Assembly (NCBI RefSeq): GCF_004217615.1
Contig: NZ_SHLD01000001.1
Span: 62,001 to 126,000, forward strand
Origin: Micromonospora kangleipakensis
GTDB lineage: Bacteria > Actinomycetota > Actinomycetes > Mycobacteriales > Micromonosporaceae
Direction: 5' to 3'
Length of the DNA stretch: 64,000 nt
The notes under the pieces: generated by a model
Told to the model about the DNA's origin: nothing
Seen by the model: only the letters and a program-made list of their open reading frames with translations
The model's database searches: none
Shown: piece after piece, positions 1 to 8,035 of the stretch
How the letters are laid out: every line of letters starts with the position of its first letter
How positions within the stretch are numbered: the first letter of the stretch is position 1
Position numbers and translations under genes: made by a program

Positions 1-2
1 CG

Positions 3-53
3 CCGCCCCCGCCGGCCGAACGCGTCGACCCCGCCCACACGCCGCTGCGCTGA
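3..53 (+). CDS. possible 3' end of a gene entering from the left edge
   Basis: Frame 3 is open from the window edge to a TGA at 51-53 and encodes only 17 residues, ending in HTPLR. A plus-strand gene converging on nuoH is plausible, but 17 open codons in very GC-rich DNA can occur by chance. No family can be named. Confidence 0.2.
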   Translation, partial: PPPPAERVDPAHTPLR

Positions 54-71
54 GCGTCGGCCGCTGCCCGG

Positions 72-1034
72 TCAGAGCGCGAGGCGGACAGCGGCCGTCA
101 GGACGAGCTGGGCCAGGGAGAGCGGGACGAGGACCAGCCAGCAGAGGCGTTGGAGCTGGTCCTCGCGGAGGCGGGGGTACGACACCCGGAGCCAGATGAT
201 CACGAAGGCGACGGCGAAGACCTTCAGCAGCGTCCAGAGCCAGCCCAGCCACTCGTCGCCGAACGGGCCCTGCCAGCCGCCGAGGAAGAGCACGGTGGTC
301 AGCGCGGCGATCACCACGATGCCGACGTACTCGGCGAGCAGGAAGAAGGCGAAGCGCAGGCCGGTGTACTCGGTCATGTAGCCGAAGACCAGCTCCGAGT
401 CGGCGATCGGCATGTCGAACGGGGGCCGCCGGATCTCCGCCAGCCCGGCGACGAAGAAGACCACCATCGCCGGCGCCTGCCAGAGCAGCCACCACGGCCG
501 CCACGCCTCGACGATGCCGGAGAGGCTGAGCGTGCCCGCCGCCATCGCCACCGACGCCCCGGCCAGCACCAGCGGCAGCTCGTAACCGAGCAGCTGGGCG
601 GCGCCGCGCAGCCCGCCGAGCAGGCTGTACTTGTTGGCCGACGCCCACGCCGACATCAGCACCGCCACCACGCCGACGCCCACCACGGCGAGGACGAAGA
701 AGAGGCCGATGTCCAGCGGCTGCCCGACCAGGTCGCCCGGGCCGAGCGGGATCACCAGCAGCGCGAGCAGGTACGGCACCAGCGCCACCGCCGGCGCCAG
801 CCGGAAGACCGCCCGGTCCGCGTCGCGCGGCGTGACGTCCTCCTTCTGCACGAACTTGATCCCGTCGGCGATCAACTGCGCCCAGCCGTGGAAGCCGCCC
901 GCGTACATCGGGCCGAGCCGGCCCTGCATGTGCGCCATCACCTTGTGCTCGACCTGCCCGACGACCAGCGGCAGGGTGAGGAACGCGACCAGCACGCCCG
1001 CCACCCGGAGGACCAGCTCCAACCAGGTGGGCAT
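72..1034 (-). CDS. nuoH: NADH-quinone oxidoreductase subunit H (membrane arm of complex I)
   Basis: This 320-residue polytopic membrane protein matches NuoH/ND1, the subunit that links the hydrophilic arm to the membrane arm near the quinone site. The early segment EHKVMAHMQGRLGP, the loop GIKFVQKEDVTP and the later EIRRPPFDMPIADSELVFGY are the conserved quinone-chamber loops of the family. About eight hydrophobic segments are visible and length is close to normal. The ATG at 1034 shares one base with the nuoC stop (TGATG) and follows GGAAAGG, so the two genes are translationally coupled. The longer open frame upstream of this ATG is antisense-like Arg/Pro-rich translation of the nuoC tail and was not used. 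Confidence 0.93.
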   Translation of the reverse strand: MPTWLELVLRVAGVLVAFLTLPLVVGQVEHKVMAHMQGRLGPMYAGGFHGWAQLIADGIKFVQKEDVTPRDADRAVFRLAPAVALVPYLLALLVIPLGPGDLVGQPLDIGLFFVLAVVGVGVVAVLMSAWASANKYSLLGGLRGAAQLLGYELPLVLAGASVAMAAGTLSLSGIVEAWRPWWLLWQAPAMVVFFVAGLAEIRRPPFDMPIADSELVFGYMTEYTGLRFAFFLLAEYVGIVVIAALTTVLFLGGWQGPFGDEWLGWLWTLLKVFAVAFVIIWLRVSYPRLREDQLQRLCWLVLVPLSLAQLVLTAAVRLAL

Positions 1035-1855
1035 CAGGCCTTTCCTTCCTCGGCCGTGGGCTCGTCGCCGGCCGCCGGCTCGGCGCGGGTGGGCCCGGTC
1101 GGGCGCTCGCCGGGTACGGGCCGGGCGGGACCGTCGGCCGCCGCGCGGGTCGGGCGCTCGCCGGGGGCGGGGCGGGCCGAGCGGTCGCCGGGGGCGGGCC
1201 GCGCGGGGCGTTCCCGGGCCGGGCGGGCGGGCGTACCACCGCGCGGGCCCTCGCCGGCGCCGGCCGCGCCGGCGGGGGTCGGCGTGGTGCCCCACTCCCC
1301 CGGCGCCGGCACGCCCGGCGGGCGGATCGGCCGCCGGCCGCCGCCGGCCTCGGACTCGCCGGGCTCCTTGGCGCCCGGCCAGGGCTTGGCCACCCGGGAG
1401 GCGAGGACGAACTCCTTGCGCAGCGGGTGCCCCTCGAACTCCGGCGGCAGCAGCAGCGGCTTCAGCTCGCCGTGCCCGTCGAACGAGATGCCGAACATCT
1501 CGTACGTCTCCCGCTCGTGCCAGGCCGCGCCCGGGTAGAGGTCGACCACCGACGCCACGGTCGCCGCCTCCCGGGGCAGCCGGGTACGCAGCAGCAGCCC
1601 GTGCCGCCCGCCGGTCGACCAGAGGTGGACCACCACGTCGAAGCCGTCGGCCAGCTCGTCGACCGCCGACAGCCAGTCGAAGAAGTCGAAGGCCAGCTCG
1701 GCGTCGTCGCGGGCCGCACGCACCGCGTCCCGCCAGCTCGCCGGGGGTACGTCGACGGTGGCGCGGGCATACCCCTGACCGCCGGAGACCGACGCGGTGG
1801 CATCGACGGACGCGAGCAGCGCGACCAGCCGCTGGCCGACCTCTTCCGGAGTCAT
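1034..1855 (-). CDS. nuoC: NADH-quinone oxidoreductase subunit C (30 kDa) with a long low-complexity tail
   Basis: The first ~160 of 273 residues are a normal NuoC: the family signature appears as ERETYEMFGISFDGH (114-128), followed by LPPEFEGHPLRKEFV. NuoC sits in the peripheral arm of complex I. From ~165 to the end the protein is rich in Pro, Ala, Arg and Gly, with imperfect repeats of the type ARPAPGERP; this tail is not part of the usual family. The start was set at the ATG at 1855, preceded by AGGATC, which removes a ten-residue leader. No nuoD follows; the next gene is nuoH, so the operon is not in the canonical A-N order. Confidence 0.9.
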   Translation of the reverse strand: MTPEEVGQRLVALLASVDATASVSGGQGYARATVDVPPASWRDAVRAARDDAELAFDFFDWLSAVDELADGFDVVVHLWSTGGRHGLLLRTRLPREAATVASVVDLYPGAAWHERETYEMFGISFDGHGELKPLLLPPEFEGHPLRKEFVLASRVAKPWPGAKEPGESEAGGGRRPIRPPGVPAPGEWGTTPTPAGAAGAGEGPRGGTPARPARERPARPAPGDRSARPAPGERPTRAAADGPARPVPGERPTGPTRAEPAAGDEPTAEEGKA

Positions 1856-1968
1856 GCCGCTGATCCTATGGCCGGCGGCCCGCACCCGTGTCGGGCCGCC
1901 CGCGCTCCCGGCCCGGGCAACTGGCCGCTTTGCCCGCGGGCGGGCTCCGGGCGGGGAAAGATGAACCC

Positions 1969-3015
1969 GTGCGCGCTGTGACTGTGTCTCCCAAGGTCCC
2001 CAACTCGCTGCAGCTGACCGAGGACTGGCCCGAGCCGGCTCCCGAGGAGGGCGCGATCCTGGTCGAGGCGCTGGCGGTGGGCGTCTGCGGCACCGACCTC
2101 GAGATCATCGCCGGGGCCTACGGGAAGGCGCCGCCCGGCCAGGAACGGCTCGTGCTGGGCCACGAGGCGCTGGGCCGGGTGCTGGAGGACCCCACCGGCA
2201 CCCTGCAGGCCGGCGACCTGGTGGCCGGCATCGTCCGGCACCCCGACCCGGTGCCCTGCCCCAACTGCGCGGTGGACGAGTGGGACATGTGCCGCAACGG
2301 GCAGTACACCGAGCACGGCATCAAGGCGCTGCCCGGGTTCGCCCGGGACCGGTGGCGGGTGCAGCCCAAGTTCGCCGTCGGCCTGGACCCGGTCCTCGCC
2401 CCGGTCGGGATGCTGCTGGAACCGACGAGCGTGGTGGCGAAGGCCTGGGACCACATCGAGCGGATCGGTCGCCGCGCCGAGTGGAAGCCGCAGACCGTGC
2501 TGGTCACCGGGGCCGGGCCGATCGGTCTGCTGGCCGCGCTGCTCGCCACCCAGCGCGGCCTGTCGGTGCACGTGCTGGACCGGGCCACCGAGGGGCCGAA
2601 ACCGGAGCTGGTCCGGTCCCTCGGCGCGACTTACCACGCCACGCCGGTGGGTGAGCTGGAGTTCGAGCCGGACGTGGTGGTGGAGTGCACCGGCGCGCCG
2701 GTCGTGGTGCTCGACGCGATGTGCAAGGCCGCGCCGACCGGCATCGTCTGCCTGACCGGCGTGTCCAGCGGCGGCCGGACCATCGACTTCGACGCGGGCG
2801 CGCTCAACCGGGCCCTGGTGCTGGAGAACAACGTGGTCTTCGGCTCGGTCAACGCCAACCGGCGGCACTGGGACCTGGCCGCCGAGGCGCTCGCCCGGGC
2901 CGACCAGGCCTGGCTGAGCTCGCTGATCAGCCGTCGGGTGCCGGTGGGGGCGTACGCCGAGGCATACACCCCCGGACCGGACGACATCAAGGTGGTGCTC
3001 GACTTCACCGCCTGA
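1969..3015 (+). CDS. zinc-dependent glucose 1-dehydrogenase-type alcohol dehydrogenase (MDR family)
   Basis: This 348-residue enzyme is a medium-chain zinc dehydrogenase. Cys40 in GVCGTDLEI and His65-Glu66 in LGHEALG are the catalytic zinc region, Cys97/Cys100/Cys108 a structural-zinc-type cluster, and GAGPIG (181-186) the NAD(P) loop. The segments RHPDPVPCPNC, NGQYTEHGIK and GMLLEPTSVVAKAW are typical of the glucose dehydrogenase subgroup, so oxidation of an aldose to its lactone is the likely reaction; the exact sugar cannot be read. The GTG at 1969 is chosen because homology begins there, with GGGGAAAG upstream. It is divergent from nuoC, with only ~110 nt between them. Confidence 0.85.
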   Translation: MRAVTVSPKVPNSLQLTEDWPEPAPEEGAILVEALAVGVCGTDLEIIAGAYGKAPPGQERLVLGHEALGRVLEDPTGTLQAGDLVAGIVRHPDPVPCPNCAVDEWDMCRNGQYTEHGIKALPGFARDRWRVQPKFAVGLDPVLAPVGMLLEPTSVVAKAWDHIERIGRRAEWKPQTVLVTGAGPIGLLAALLATQRGLSVHVLDRATEGPKPELVRSLGATYHATPVGELEFEPDVVVECTGAPVVVLDAMCKAAPTGIVCLTGVSSGGRTIDFDAGALNRALVLENNVVFGSVNANRRHWDLAAEALARADQAWLSSLISRRVPVGAYAEAYTPGPDDIKVVLDFTA

Positions 3016-3035
3016 GCGGTCGGACGGGGCGCGGC

Positions 3036-4352
3036 TCAGATGCCGGGCAGCCTGCCGTTGCGGAACAGGTCCACGAAGAGCTGGTGGTCGTGGCGGGCCT
3101 CGACGCCGTACGCGTGCGCGAAGTCGACCAGGTGCCGGACGAAGCCCTCCGGGTCGGCGTCGACGGCGGCGACGATCGCCTCCTCGGTCGAGTAGTCGAC
3201 CAGGTCGTGGCTGGACTCGTCGTCGGCTACCGAGTGCATCCGGGCCACCGCCCGCCCCAGGTCGGTGAGCACCCCGGCCAGCTCCTCCGGCTCGTTGACG
3301 TCGGCCCAGTCCAGGTCCGCCGCGTACGGCGACACCTCGGCGACGAGCTGGCCGGCCCCGTCCAGCTCGGTGAAGCCCACCCACGGGTCGGCGTACGCCT
3401 GGAGCGCCCGCTGCGACTCGGCGGTCCGGTGGCCCTGGTGCGTGAAGTAGCCGCGGACCCGCTCGTCGTCGATGTACCGGGCCACCGCTGGCACCTGGGC
3501 CCGCTTCATGTAGATGACCACGTCGTTCTCCAGCGCCTGGGTGTGCCCCTCCAGCAGCAGGTTGTACGACGGCAGGCCGGCCGAGCCGATCCCGACCCCC
3601 TTGCGCAGCACCACGTCCTTGATGTTCGCCGCGACGGGACGCAGCCGGATCGCGGACTCCGGCCGGGTGCCGAGGTAGTCGTGGAAGGCGGCGCGGACCT
3701 TCTCCCGGGTCTCCCCGTCGACCTCGAACACGCCGTCGCCGAGGGAGAACCGGCGGTCGTAGTTGTCGATGGTGGTCTGCGTCGCGAGCAGCTCGACCCG
3801 GGTGTTGAGCCGGGCCTGCTGGAGCACCCGGCGCAGCACGCCGTCGGCGTTGTCCAGGGTGATCGAGCCGATCGCGTCGTCCCCGCCGGCCGCGATGGCC
3901 CGCAGCTCGGTGAGGTAGGAGCGGGCGAAGCCGCCGACCAGTTCCCCGATCACCCGGTCGGAGAGCGCCTTGGCGTAGCCGAGCAGCGCCACGCTGGCCG
4001 CGAAGCGCCTGAGGTCCCAGGTGAACGGCCCGACGTACGCCTCGTCGAAGTCGTTGACGTTGAACACCAGCTGCCCGGAGGCGTTCATGTACGTGCCGAA
4101 GTTCTCCGCGTGCAGGTCGCCGTGGATCCAGACCCGGCTGGTCCGCTCGTCGAGGAACCGGTCGTCGGCGAAGTCGCCGCGCTGGTCGGCGTAGAACAGC
4201 GAGGCGCTGCCCCGGTAGAAGGCGAACGGGGAGGCCGCCATCTTGCGGAACTTGCGGCGGAACGCCGCCGGGTCGAGCGCCATCGACGCGCCGAACTCCT
4301 CGGTCAGCACGTCGACGATGAAGGCGGAGCGCTTCTCCGCGGACTGGGTCAT
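3036..4352 (-). CDS. DUF2252 family protein
   Basis: A 438-residue cytoplasmic protein of the DUF2252 family, which is common in actinomycetes and has no settled function. HGDLHAENFG (77-86) and NDFDE (100-104) resemble the catalytic loop and metal-binding Asp of aminoglycoside-phosphotransferase-like kinases, so a small-molecule kinase activity is possible. It lies between nuoB and the dehydrogenase, converging on the latter with a 20-nt gap, and follows nuoB in the same direction by 36 nt. It may share the nuoB transcript, but nothing in it suggests a complex I role. Confidence 0.85.
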   Translation of the reverse strand: MTQSAEKRSAFIVDVLTEEFGASMALDPAAFRRKFRKMAASPFAFYRGSASLFYADQRGDFADDRFLDERTSRVWIHGDLHAENFGTYMNASGQLVFNVNDFDEAYVGPFTWDLRRFAASVALLGYAKALSDRVIGELVGGFARSYLTELRAIAAGGDDAIGSITLDNADGVLRRVLQQARLNTRVELLATQTTIDNYDRRFSLGDGVFEVDGETREKVRAAFHDYLGTRPESAIRLRPVAANIKDVVLRKGVGIGSAGLPSYNLLLEGHTQALENDVVIYMKRAQVPAVARYIDDERVRGYFTHQGHRTAESQRALQAYADPWVGFTELDGAGQLVAEVSPYAADLDWADVNEPEELAGVLTDLGRAVARMHSVADDESSHDLVDYSTEEAIVAAVDADPEGFVRHLVDFAHAYGVEARHDHQLFVDLFRNGRLPGI

Positions 4353-4388
4353 GGTCCGCAGGCTAATCCCCGGCGGCCACCGCCGGCC

Positions 4389-4964
4389 TCAGCCGGCCGG
4401 AGGACGCACCGGTGGCGCGGTGAGGGATGCCACCGGGCGCGGCGCGGTCTCCGCGGGGTTGGCGTCGACCGGCGGGGCGAGCCGGTCCGGGCGGCTGACG
4501 CCGCCGATGCCGGACTGCTCGGCGGCGATCTTCTCCTGAAGGCGGAGGATGCCGTGCAGCAGCGCCTCCGGCCGGGGCGGGCAGCCGGGCACGTAGACGT
4601 CGACGGGGATGAGCTGGTCGACACCCTTGGTCACCGAGTACGAGTCCCAGTACGGGCCGCCGCAGTTGGAGCAGGCGCCGAACGAGATGACGTACTTCGG
4701 CTCGGGCATCTGGTCGTAGAGCCGCTTGATCGCCGGGGCCATCTTGTCGGTGACCGTGCCGGAGACCACCATCAGGTCGGCCTGCCGGGGCCCGTGGGCG
4801 AACGGGATCACCCCGAGCCGGATGAAGTCGTGCCGGCCCATGCTGGTGGCGATGAACTCGATGGCGCAGCAGGCCAGCCCGAAGTTGAACACCCAGAGCG
4901 AGTAACGCCGTCCCCAGTTCAGCACGAACCGGATCGGCTCGCCGAGCACCGCCGGTAGCTGCAC
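4389..4964 (-). CDS. nuoB: NADH-quinone oxidoreductase subunit B (N2 cluster subunit)
   Basis: The 191-residue product is NuoB, which holds iron-sulfur cluster N2, the last electron carrier before quinone. The four ligands are visible: Cys32-Cys33 in GLACCAIEF, Cys98 in FGACSNCGG and Cys128 in VPGCPPRPE. The GTG at 4964 starts [10 protein letters not shown] and is preceded by GAGGGAGG, a strong ribosome site; the longer frame upstream is unrelated low-complexity sequence. After ~residue 155 the tail becomes Pro/Ala-rich, as in NuoC here. nuoA is not next to it, and nuoC lies 2.5 kb away across two other genes. Confidence 0.93.
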   Translation of the reverse strand: MQLPAVLGEPIRFVLNWGRRYSLWVFNFGLACCAIEFIATSMGRHDFIRLGVIPFAHGPRQADLMVVSGTVTDKMAPAIKRLYDQMPEPKYVISFGACSNCGGPYWDSYSVTKGVDQLIPVDVYVPGCPPRPEALLHGILRLQEKIAAEQSGIGGVSRPDRLAPPVDANPAETAPRPVASLTAPPVRPPAG

Positions 4965-5094
4965 CTCGGGCCTCCCTCGCGTGTCCCCGATCTGACAGTC
5001 AACCACAGCGCTCCGGCGACAACCGGTGCAACCGTCTGGAGCATCGACACGTGTGACGAGCGTCGACCGCGCCGGCGGCGACGGGGAGGACCAG

Positions 5095-5664
5095 ATGATG
5101 GCAACGGGGGAACCGAGGCTGGACGAGCCTCCACCCGAGGGGGCCGCCGGCCGGCGGGAGGGCCGGGAGCGGACCGACGGGGTCGGCTTCGACGAGCTGT
5201 ACCACGCGCACTTCCGGTCGTTGACGCTCCAGCTCACCGCCTACTGCGGTGACCTGTCGCAGGCGCAGGACCTGGTGCAGGAGGCGTTCTGCCGGGCCTT
5301 CGCCCGCTGGTCCCGGGTGTCCCGGTACGACGATCCGGTCGCCTGGGTCCGCCGGGTGGCCTGGAATCTCGCCACCAGTCGGTGGCGTCGCCTCCGCACG
5401 GCCCAGAGCTTCCTCCGCCGGCAGCGCGAGGAGCACGCCCCCGGCCCGAGTCCCGACCGGGTGGCGCTGATCGCGGCGCTGGCGCTGTTGCCGCCGAATC
5501 ATCGCCGGGCGGTGGTCCTGCACTACCTGTCCGACCTTTCCATCGCCGAGATAGCGCAGCAGGAGCAGGTGCCCGAGGGCACGGTGAAGTCCTGGCTGCA
5601 TCGGGGTCGTGCGGCACTGGCGACCCAGTTGAGCGTGACCATCGAGGTGAACAACCATGAGTGA
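5095..5664 (+). CDS. ECF sigma factor (SigE-like subfamily)
   Basis: The 189-residue protein has sigma-70 region 2 at about 33-100 ([26 protein letters not shown]) and region 4 at about 125-175 ([23 protein letters not shown], then [12 protein letters not shown]). It lacks other domains, so it is an extracytoplasmic-function sigma factor that directs RNA polymerase to a small regulon. GGGGAGGA ends five bases before the ATG at 5095. Its stop overlaps the start of the next gene by 8 nt, a layout typical for a sigma factor and its membrane-bound regulator. Confidence 0.9.
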   Translation: MMATGEPRLDEPPPEGAAGRREGRERTDGVGFDELYHAHFRSLTLQLTAYCGDLSQAQDLVQEAFCRAFARWSRVSRYDDPVAWVRRVAWNLATSRWRRLRTAQSFLRRQREEHAPGPSPDRVALIAALALLPPNHRRAVVLHYLSDLSIAEIAQQEQVPEGTVKSWLHRGRAALATQLSVTIEVNNHE

Positions 5665-6862
5665 GCCCGAGGACGTCCTGCTGGACGGCGCTTTCGCGGC
5701 GTACCGGCAGACCCTGCTCGCGGCGGTCGACCCGGCCGGCCCGAACGCGGCCCGGGGGACGGTGCGACGCCGACGGCGGCGGGCGGCGGGTCTGGTCGCC
5801 GCCGCCACCGTGCTCGCCGTCGCCGCTCCGGTGGCGGGTTGGGCGGCGCTCGGCCGCGGGTCCCGGCCGCCGGCGCCGCCCGCGCAGACCGGCTCGCCCA
5901 CCCCGTCGCCCAGCCCGACGCCGACGCCGACGTTCTCTCCCGCCCCGTCGGCGGCGCCGAGCGGTACGCCGGCCGCACCGAACGGCCGGATCAGCCGGAC
6001 CGAACTGCTCGGCACCCCGGTCGACCTGCCAGCCTGGCCGCCGGTGGCACCGGCGACGTGCCGCACCGAGCCGGTCCGGCTCCTGCCCGCCTCCACCCGG
6101 GAGTCCCGCCCCGCCTTGTTGGACCTCAGGTACGGGGACGTGGACCGCGACGGCGCGGCGGAGACCGTCGCACTGATCGGGTGCCTGTTCGGCGATGTCG
6201 TGGCGAAGCAGTTGGTGGTCTTCGACCGGGACAGCGCCGGGCAGATCAGCACGCTCGGTGGCGTCATCCGGACCCATGACGGGTTCGACGACATCACGGA
6301 GACGGCCGTCCGGACCGACGGGACGGTGCGGGTGCGGGTGGCCGACGTCCAGGCCTGTTGCGGCGATCCGGTGCGGCGCCAGTGGCGCGGCTACCGGTGG
6401 GACCGTGGACGCTTCGTCCAGGTCGAGGGTCCGACGGTCATGCCGCCGCCGCCGACGACGTCGCCGCCGGGACCGCGCGTCACGCTCACGGCCGAGACGC
6501 TGCTCTACGGCGCCCGGCAGGCCGACGGCTGGCGGGTCGCGAGCATGGCCGTCGAGATCGGCGCCACCGGTGCGGCGGTCGAGTATCCGCTGGTGAGCTT
6601 TCCCCGGAACGACCGCGACGAGGCGTACACGGAGCTGTGGGAGTACTGCGTCGCGGTGATCGAGGGGTCGACGACGACAACCTGCGTCACGGAGCCGCTG
6701 GCGGCCGGCGAACGACGATGGACGCTCTTCCCCTTCCGCAGCAAGGCGGACGGCCCGAACGGCGAGGGAACGATCCGGCTCGACGTCGGCGCCGACCGCA
6801 ACGGCACCGTCGTTCCCGGCACCGGTCGGTCGGCGACCTTCGAGGTGCGGTTCGAGAACTGA
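5657..6862 (+). CDS. membrane-anchored partner of the sigma factor (putative anti-sigma or sensor protein)
   Basis: A 401-residue protein with a short cytoplasmic N-terminus, a block of eight arginines and one membrane helix (about 43-65), then a Pro/Thr/Ser linker and a large exported domain of unknown fold. The orientation (cytoplasm inside by the positive-inside rule) and the 8-nt overlap with the sigma gene suggest that the first ~40 residues control the sigma factor; no recognised zinc anti-sigma motif (HxxxCxxC) is present. The exported part contains DRDGAAETVALIG, an FG-GAP-like phrase, and several cysteines. The function is inferred only from position and topology. Confidence 0.7.
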   Translation: MSEPEDVLLDGAFAAYRQTLLAAVDPAGPNAARGTVRRRRRRAAGLVAAATVLAVAAPVAGWAALGRGSRPPAPPAQTGSPTPSPSPTPTPTFSPAPSAAPSGTPAAPNGRISRTELLGTPVDLPAWPPVAPATCRTEPVRLLPASTRESRPALLDLRYGDVDRDGAAETVALIGCLFGDVVAKQLVVFDRDSAGQISTLGGVIRTHDGFDDITETAVRTDGTVRVRVADVQACCGDPVRRQWRGYRWDRGRFVQVEGPTVMPPPPTTSPPGPRVTLTAETLLYGARQADGWRVASMAVEIGATGAAVEYPLVSFPRNDRDEAYTELWEYCVAVIEGSTTTTCVTEPLAAGERRWTLFPFRSKADGPNGEGTIRLDVGADRNGTVVPGTGRSATFEVRFEN

Positions 6863-6872
6863 ACGCGAACGC

Positions 6873-6912
6873 GCGACGGCCCGACCGGAACTCCTTTCGG
6901 CCGGGCCGTCGC
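6873..6912 (+). terminator. hairpin terminator after the sigma/membrane gene pair
   Basis: GCGACGGCCCG and CGGGCCGTCGC form a perfect 11-bp stem around an 18-nt loop that can pair further (CCGGAA with TTCGGC-like bases). It begins 11 nt after the stop of the membrane gene. There is no T-run, which is usual in actinomycetes. Confidence 0.7.
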
Positions 6913-7062
6913 GGGTGTCCGGACGACCGGGCCAGCGCCTCGGGACGCACAGCAGCTGTCCGATTGGGGACAACGGCCGGGCGCAACCGGGGCCCGGTAT
7001 CGGCCGTGGTACCGGCGAGCGTCCCACCCAGGGGACGACACGGGGAACTCGGAGGCATCTCC

Positions 7063-7986
7063 ATGACCATCTTCATCCGTACCGTCGCCGGCGGGCTCGG
7101 CGCGGCCGTCGTCCTGGTGGCGTCGGCGGGCCCGGCGGTCGCGTCCACCGTCTCCGCCACGACCGGCGGCGCGACGCCCGTCGTCGGCCAGCTGGTGCTC
7201 GAGCCGACCGCGCGCGGCTACCAGGGCACCCTGCCGATCACCGTCACCAACCACAGCGACCAGCCCGTCTCGCACCTCCTGATCACCGAGCCGGTCGCCG
7301 GCTCCTGGCGGGGCACCCTCTCGAACGAGTTCTGCATGGTGGTCGTGCCCAAGCAGTACGTCAGGACCTTCGACTGCATGGTGAGCCTCGGCGCCGGGCA
7401 GAGCCGCACCTACACCGCCCGCTTCGAGGTGCTGACCCACACCCGCCCGTACGCCATGTCCGCCCGCGGGGGTCAGGTCGCGGTCCAGGTCGGCCACGAC
7501 GCTCCGGTGACGACCAGCGCAACGTTCCGCACGCTGTTCCGCTCCACCGACGGCAGCCGGCAGGGCCGCCGGCCGTACCGGCAGGACCGGACGACGGAGG
7601 CCGCCATCGCCACCGGGGAGGCCCGGCTCGTCCAGCAGGCGGACGGCACCTTCGCCGGCTGGCTGCCGGTGACCGCCCGGTACGACAGCGATGCTGCCAA
7701 CCACTTCCTGGACGTGGCGGCGACGCTGCCGACCGGCGTGGACATCGTCGACATGGACCCGCCGGACATGCCGGTGTTCTCGACCGGTTTCCTCGTGCCG
7801 GGTGGCGCGTTCACGGAGGGCGAGGAGCGGATTTTCCGGGTCCTGTTGACCGCCCCCGCGGGAACCGCTCCGGGCCTGCTGGGCACCGGCACCTTCGCCG
7901 TGAGCACCTACTACGAGGGCGGGGCGGCACCGGAGGGTGATCCGTCCGACAACACCGTCACCTTCCCGATCAGGGTCGGCGCCTGA
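7063..7986 (+). CDS. secreted protein with DUF11-like beta-sandwich repeats
   Basis: The 307-residue product begins with a signal peptide (MTIFIRTVAGGLGAAVVLVA, cleavage near PAVAS-TVS). The mature part has two similar halves, each with the pattern of an Ig-like domain of the DUF11/surface-protein type (LPITVTNHSDQPVSHLLI; later LPVTARYDSDAANHFLDVAATLP). A C-terminal phrase, PSDNTVTFPIRV, is typical of such repeats. There is no cell-wall sorting signal and no membrane anchor, so it is probably released. GGAG precedes the ATG at 7063. Hairpins lie on both sides, so it is probably transcribed alone. Confidence 0.7.
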   Translation: MTIFIRTVAGGLGAAVVLVASAGPAVASTVSATTGGATPVVGQLVLEPTARGYQGTLPITVTNHSDQPVSHLLITEPVAGSWRGTLSNEFCMVVVPKQYVRTFDCMVSLGAGQSRTYTARFEVLTHTRPYAMSARGGQVAVQVGHDAPVTTSATFRTLFRSTDGSRQGRRPYRQDRTTEAAIATGEARLVQQADGTFAGWLPVTARYDSDAANHFLDVAATLPTGVDIVDMDPPDMPVFSTGFLVPGGAFTEGEERIFRVLLTAPAGTAPGLLGTGTFAVSTYYEGGAAPEGDPSDNTVTFPIRVGA

Positions 7987-7996
7987 CCGCCGTGGT

Positions 7997-8031
7997 CACG
8001 GCCCGGTCGGGACCCTTCCGGCCGGGCCGTG
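7997..8031. terminator. bidirectional hairpin terminator between convergent genes
   Basis: CACGGCCCGG and CCGGGCCGTG form a perfect 10-bp stem, 11 nt past the secreted-protein stop and 5 nt before the stop of the converging decarboxylase gene. Its sequence closely resembles the hairpin at 6873-6912. Confidence 0.7.
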
Positions 8032-8035
8032 CCCG

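Noticed and set aside
2685..4958. Plus-strand 757-residue open frame
   Set aside because: It is a shadow of the ADH (other frame), DUF2252 and nuoB genes; Val/Arg/Gly-rich translation typical of GC-rich antisense frames.
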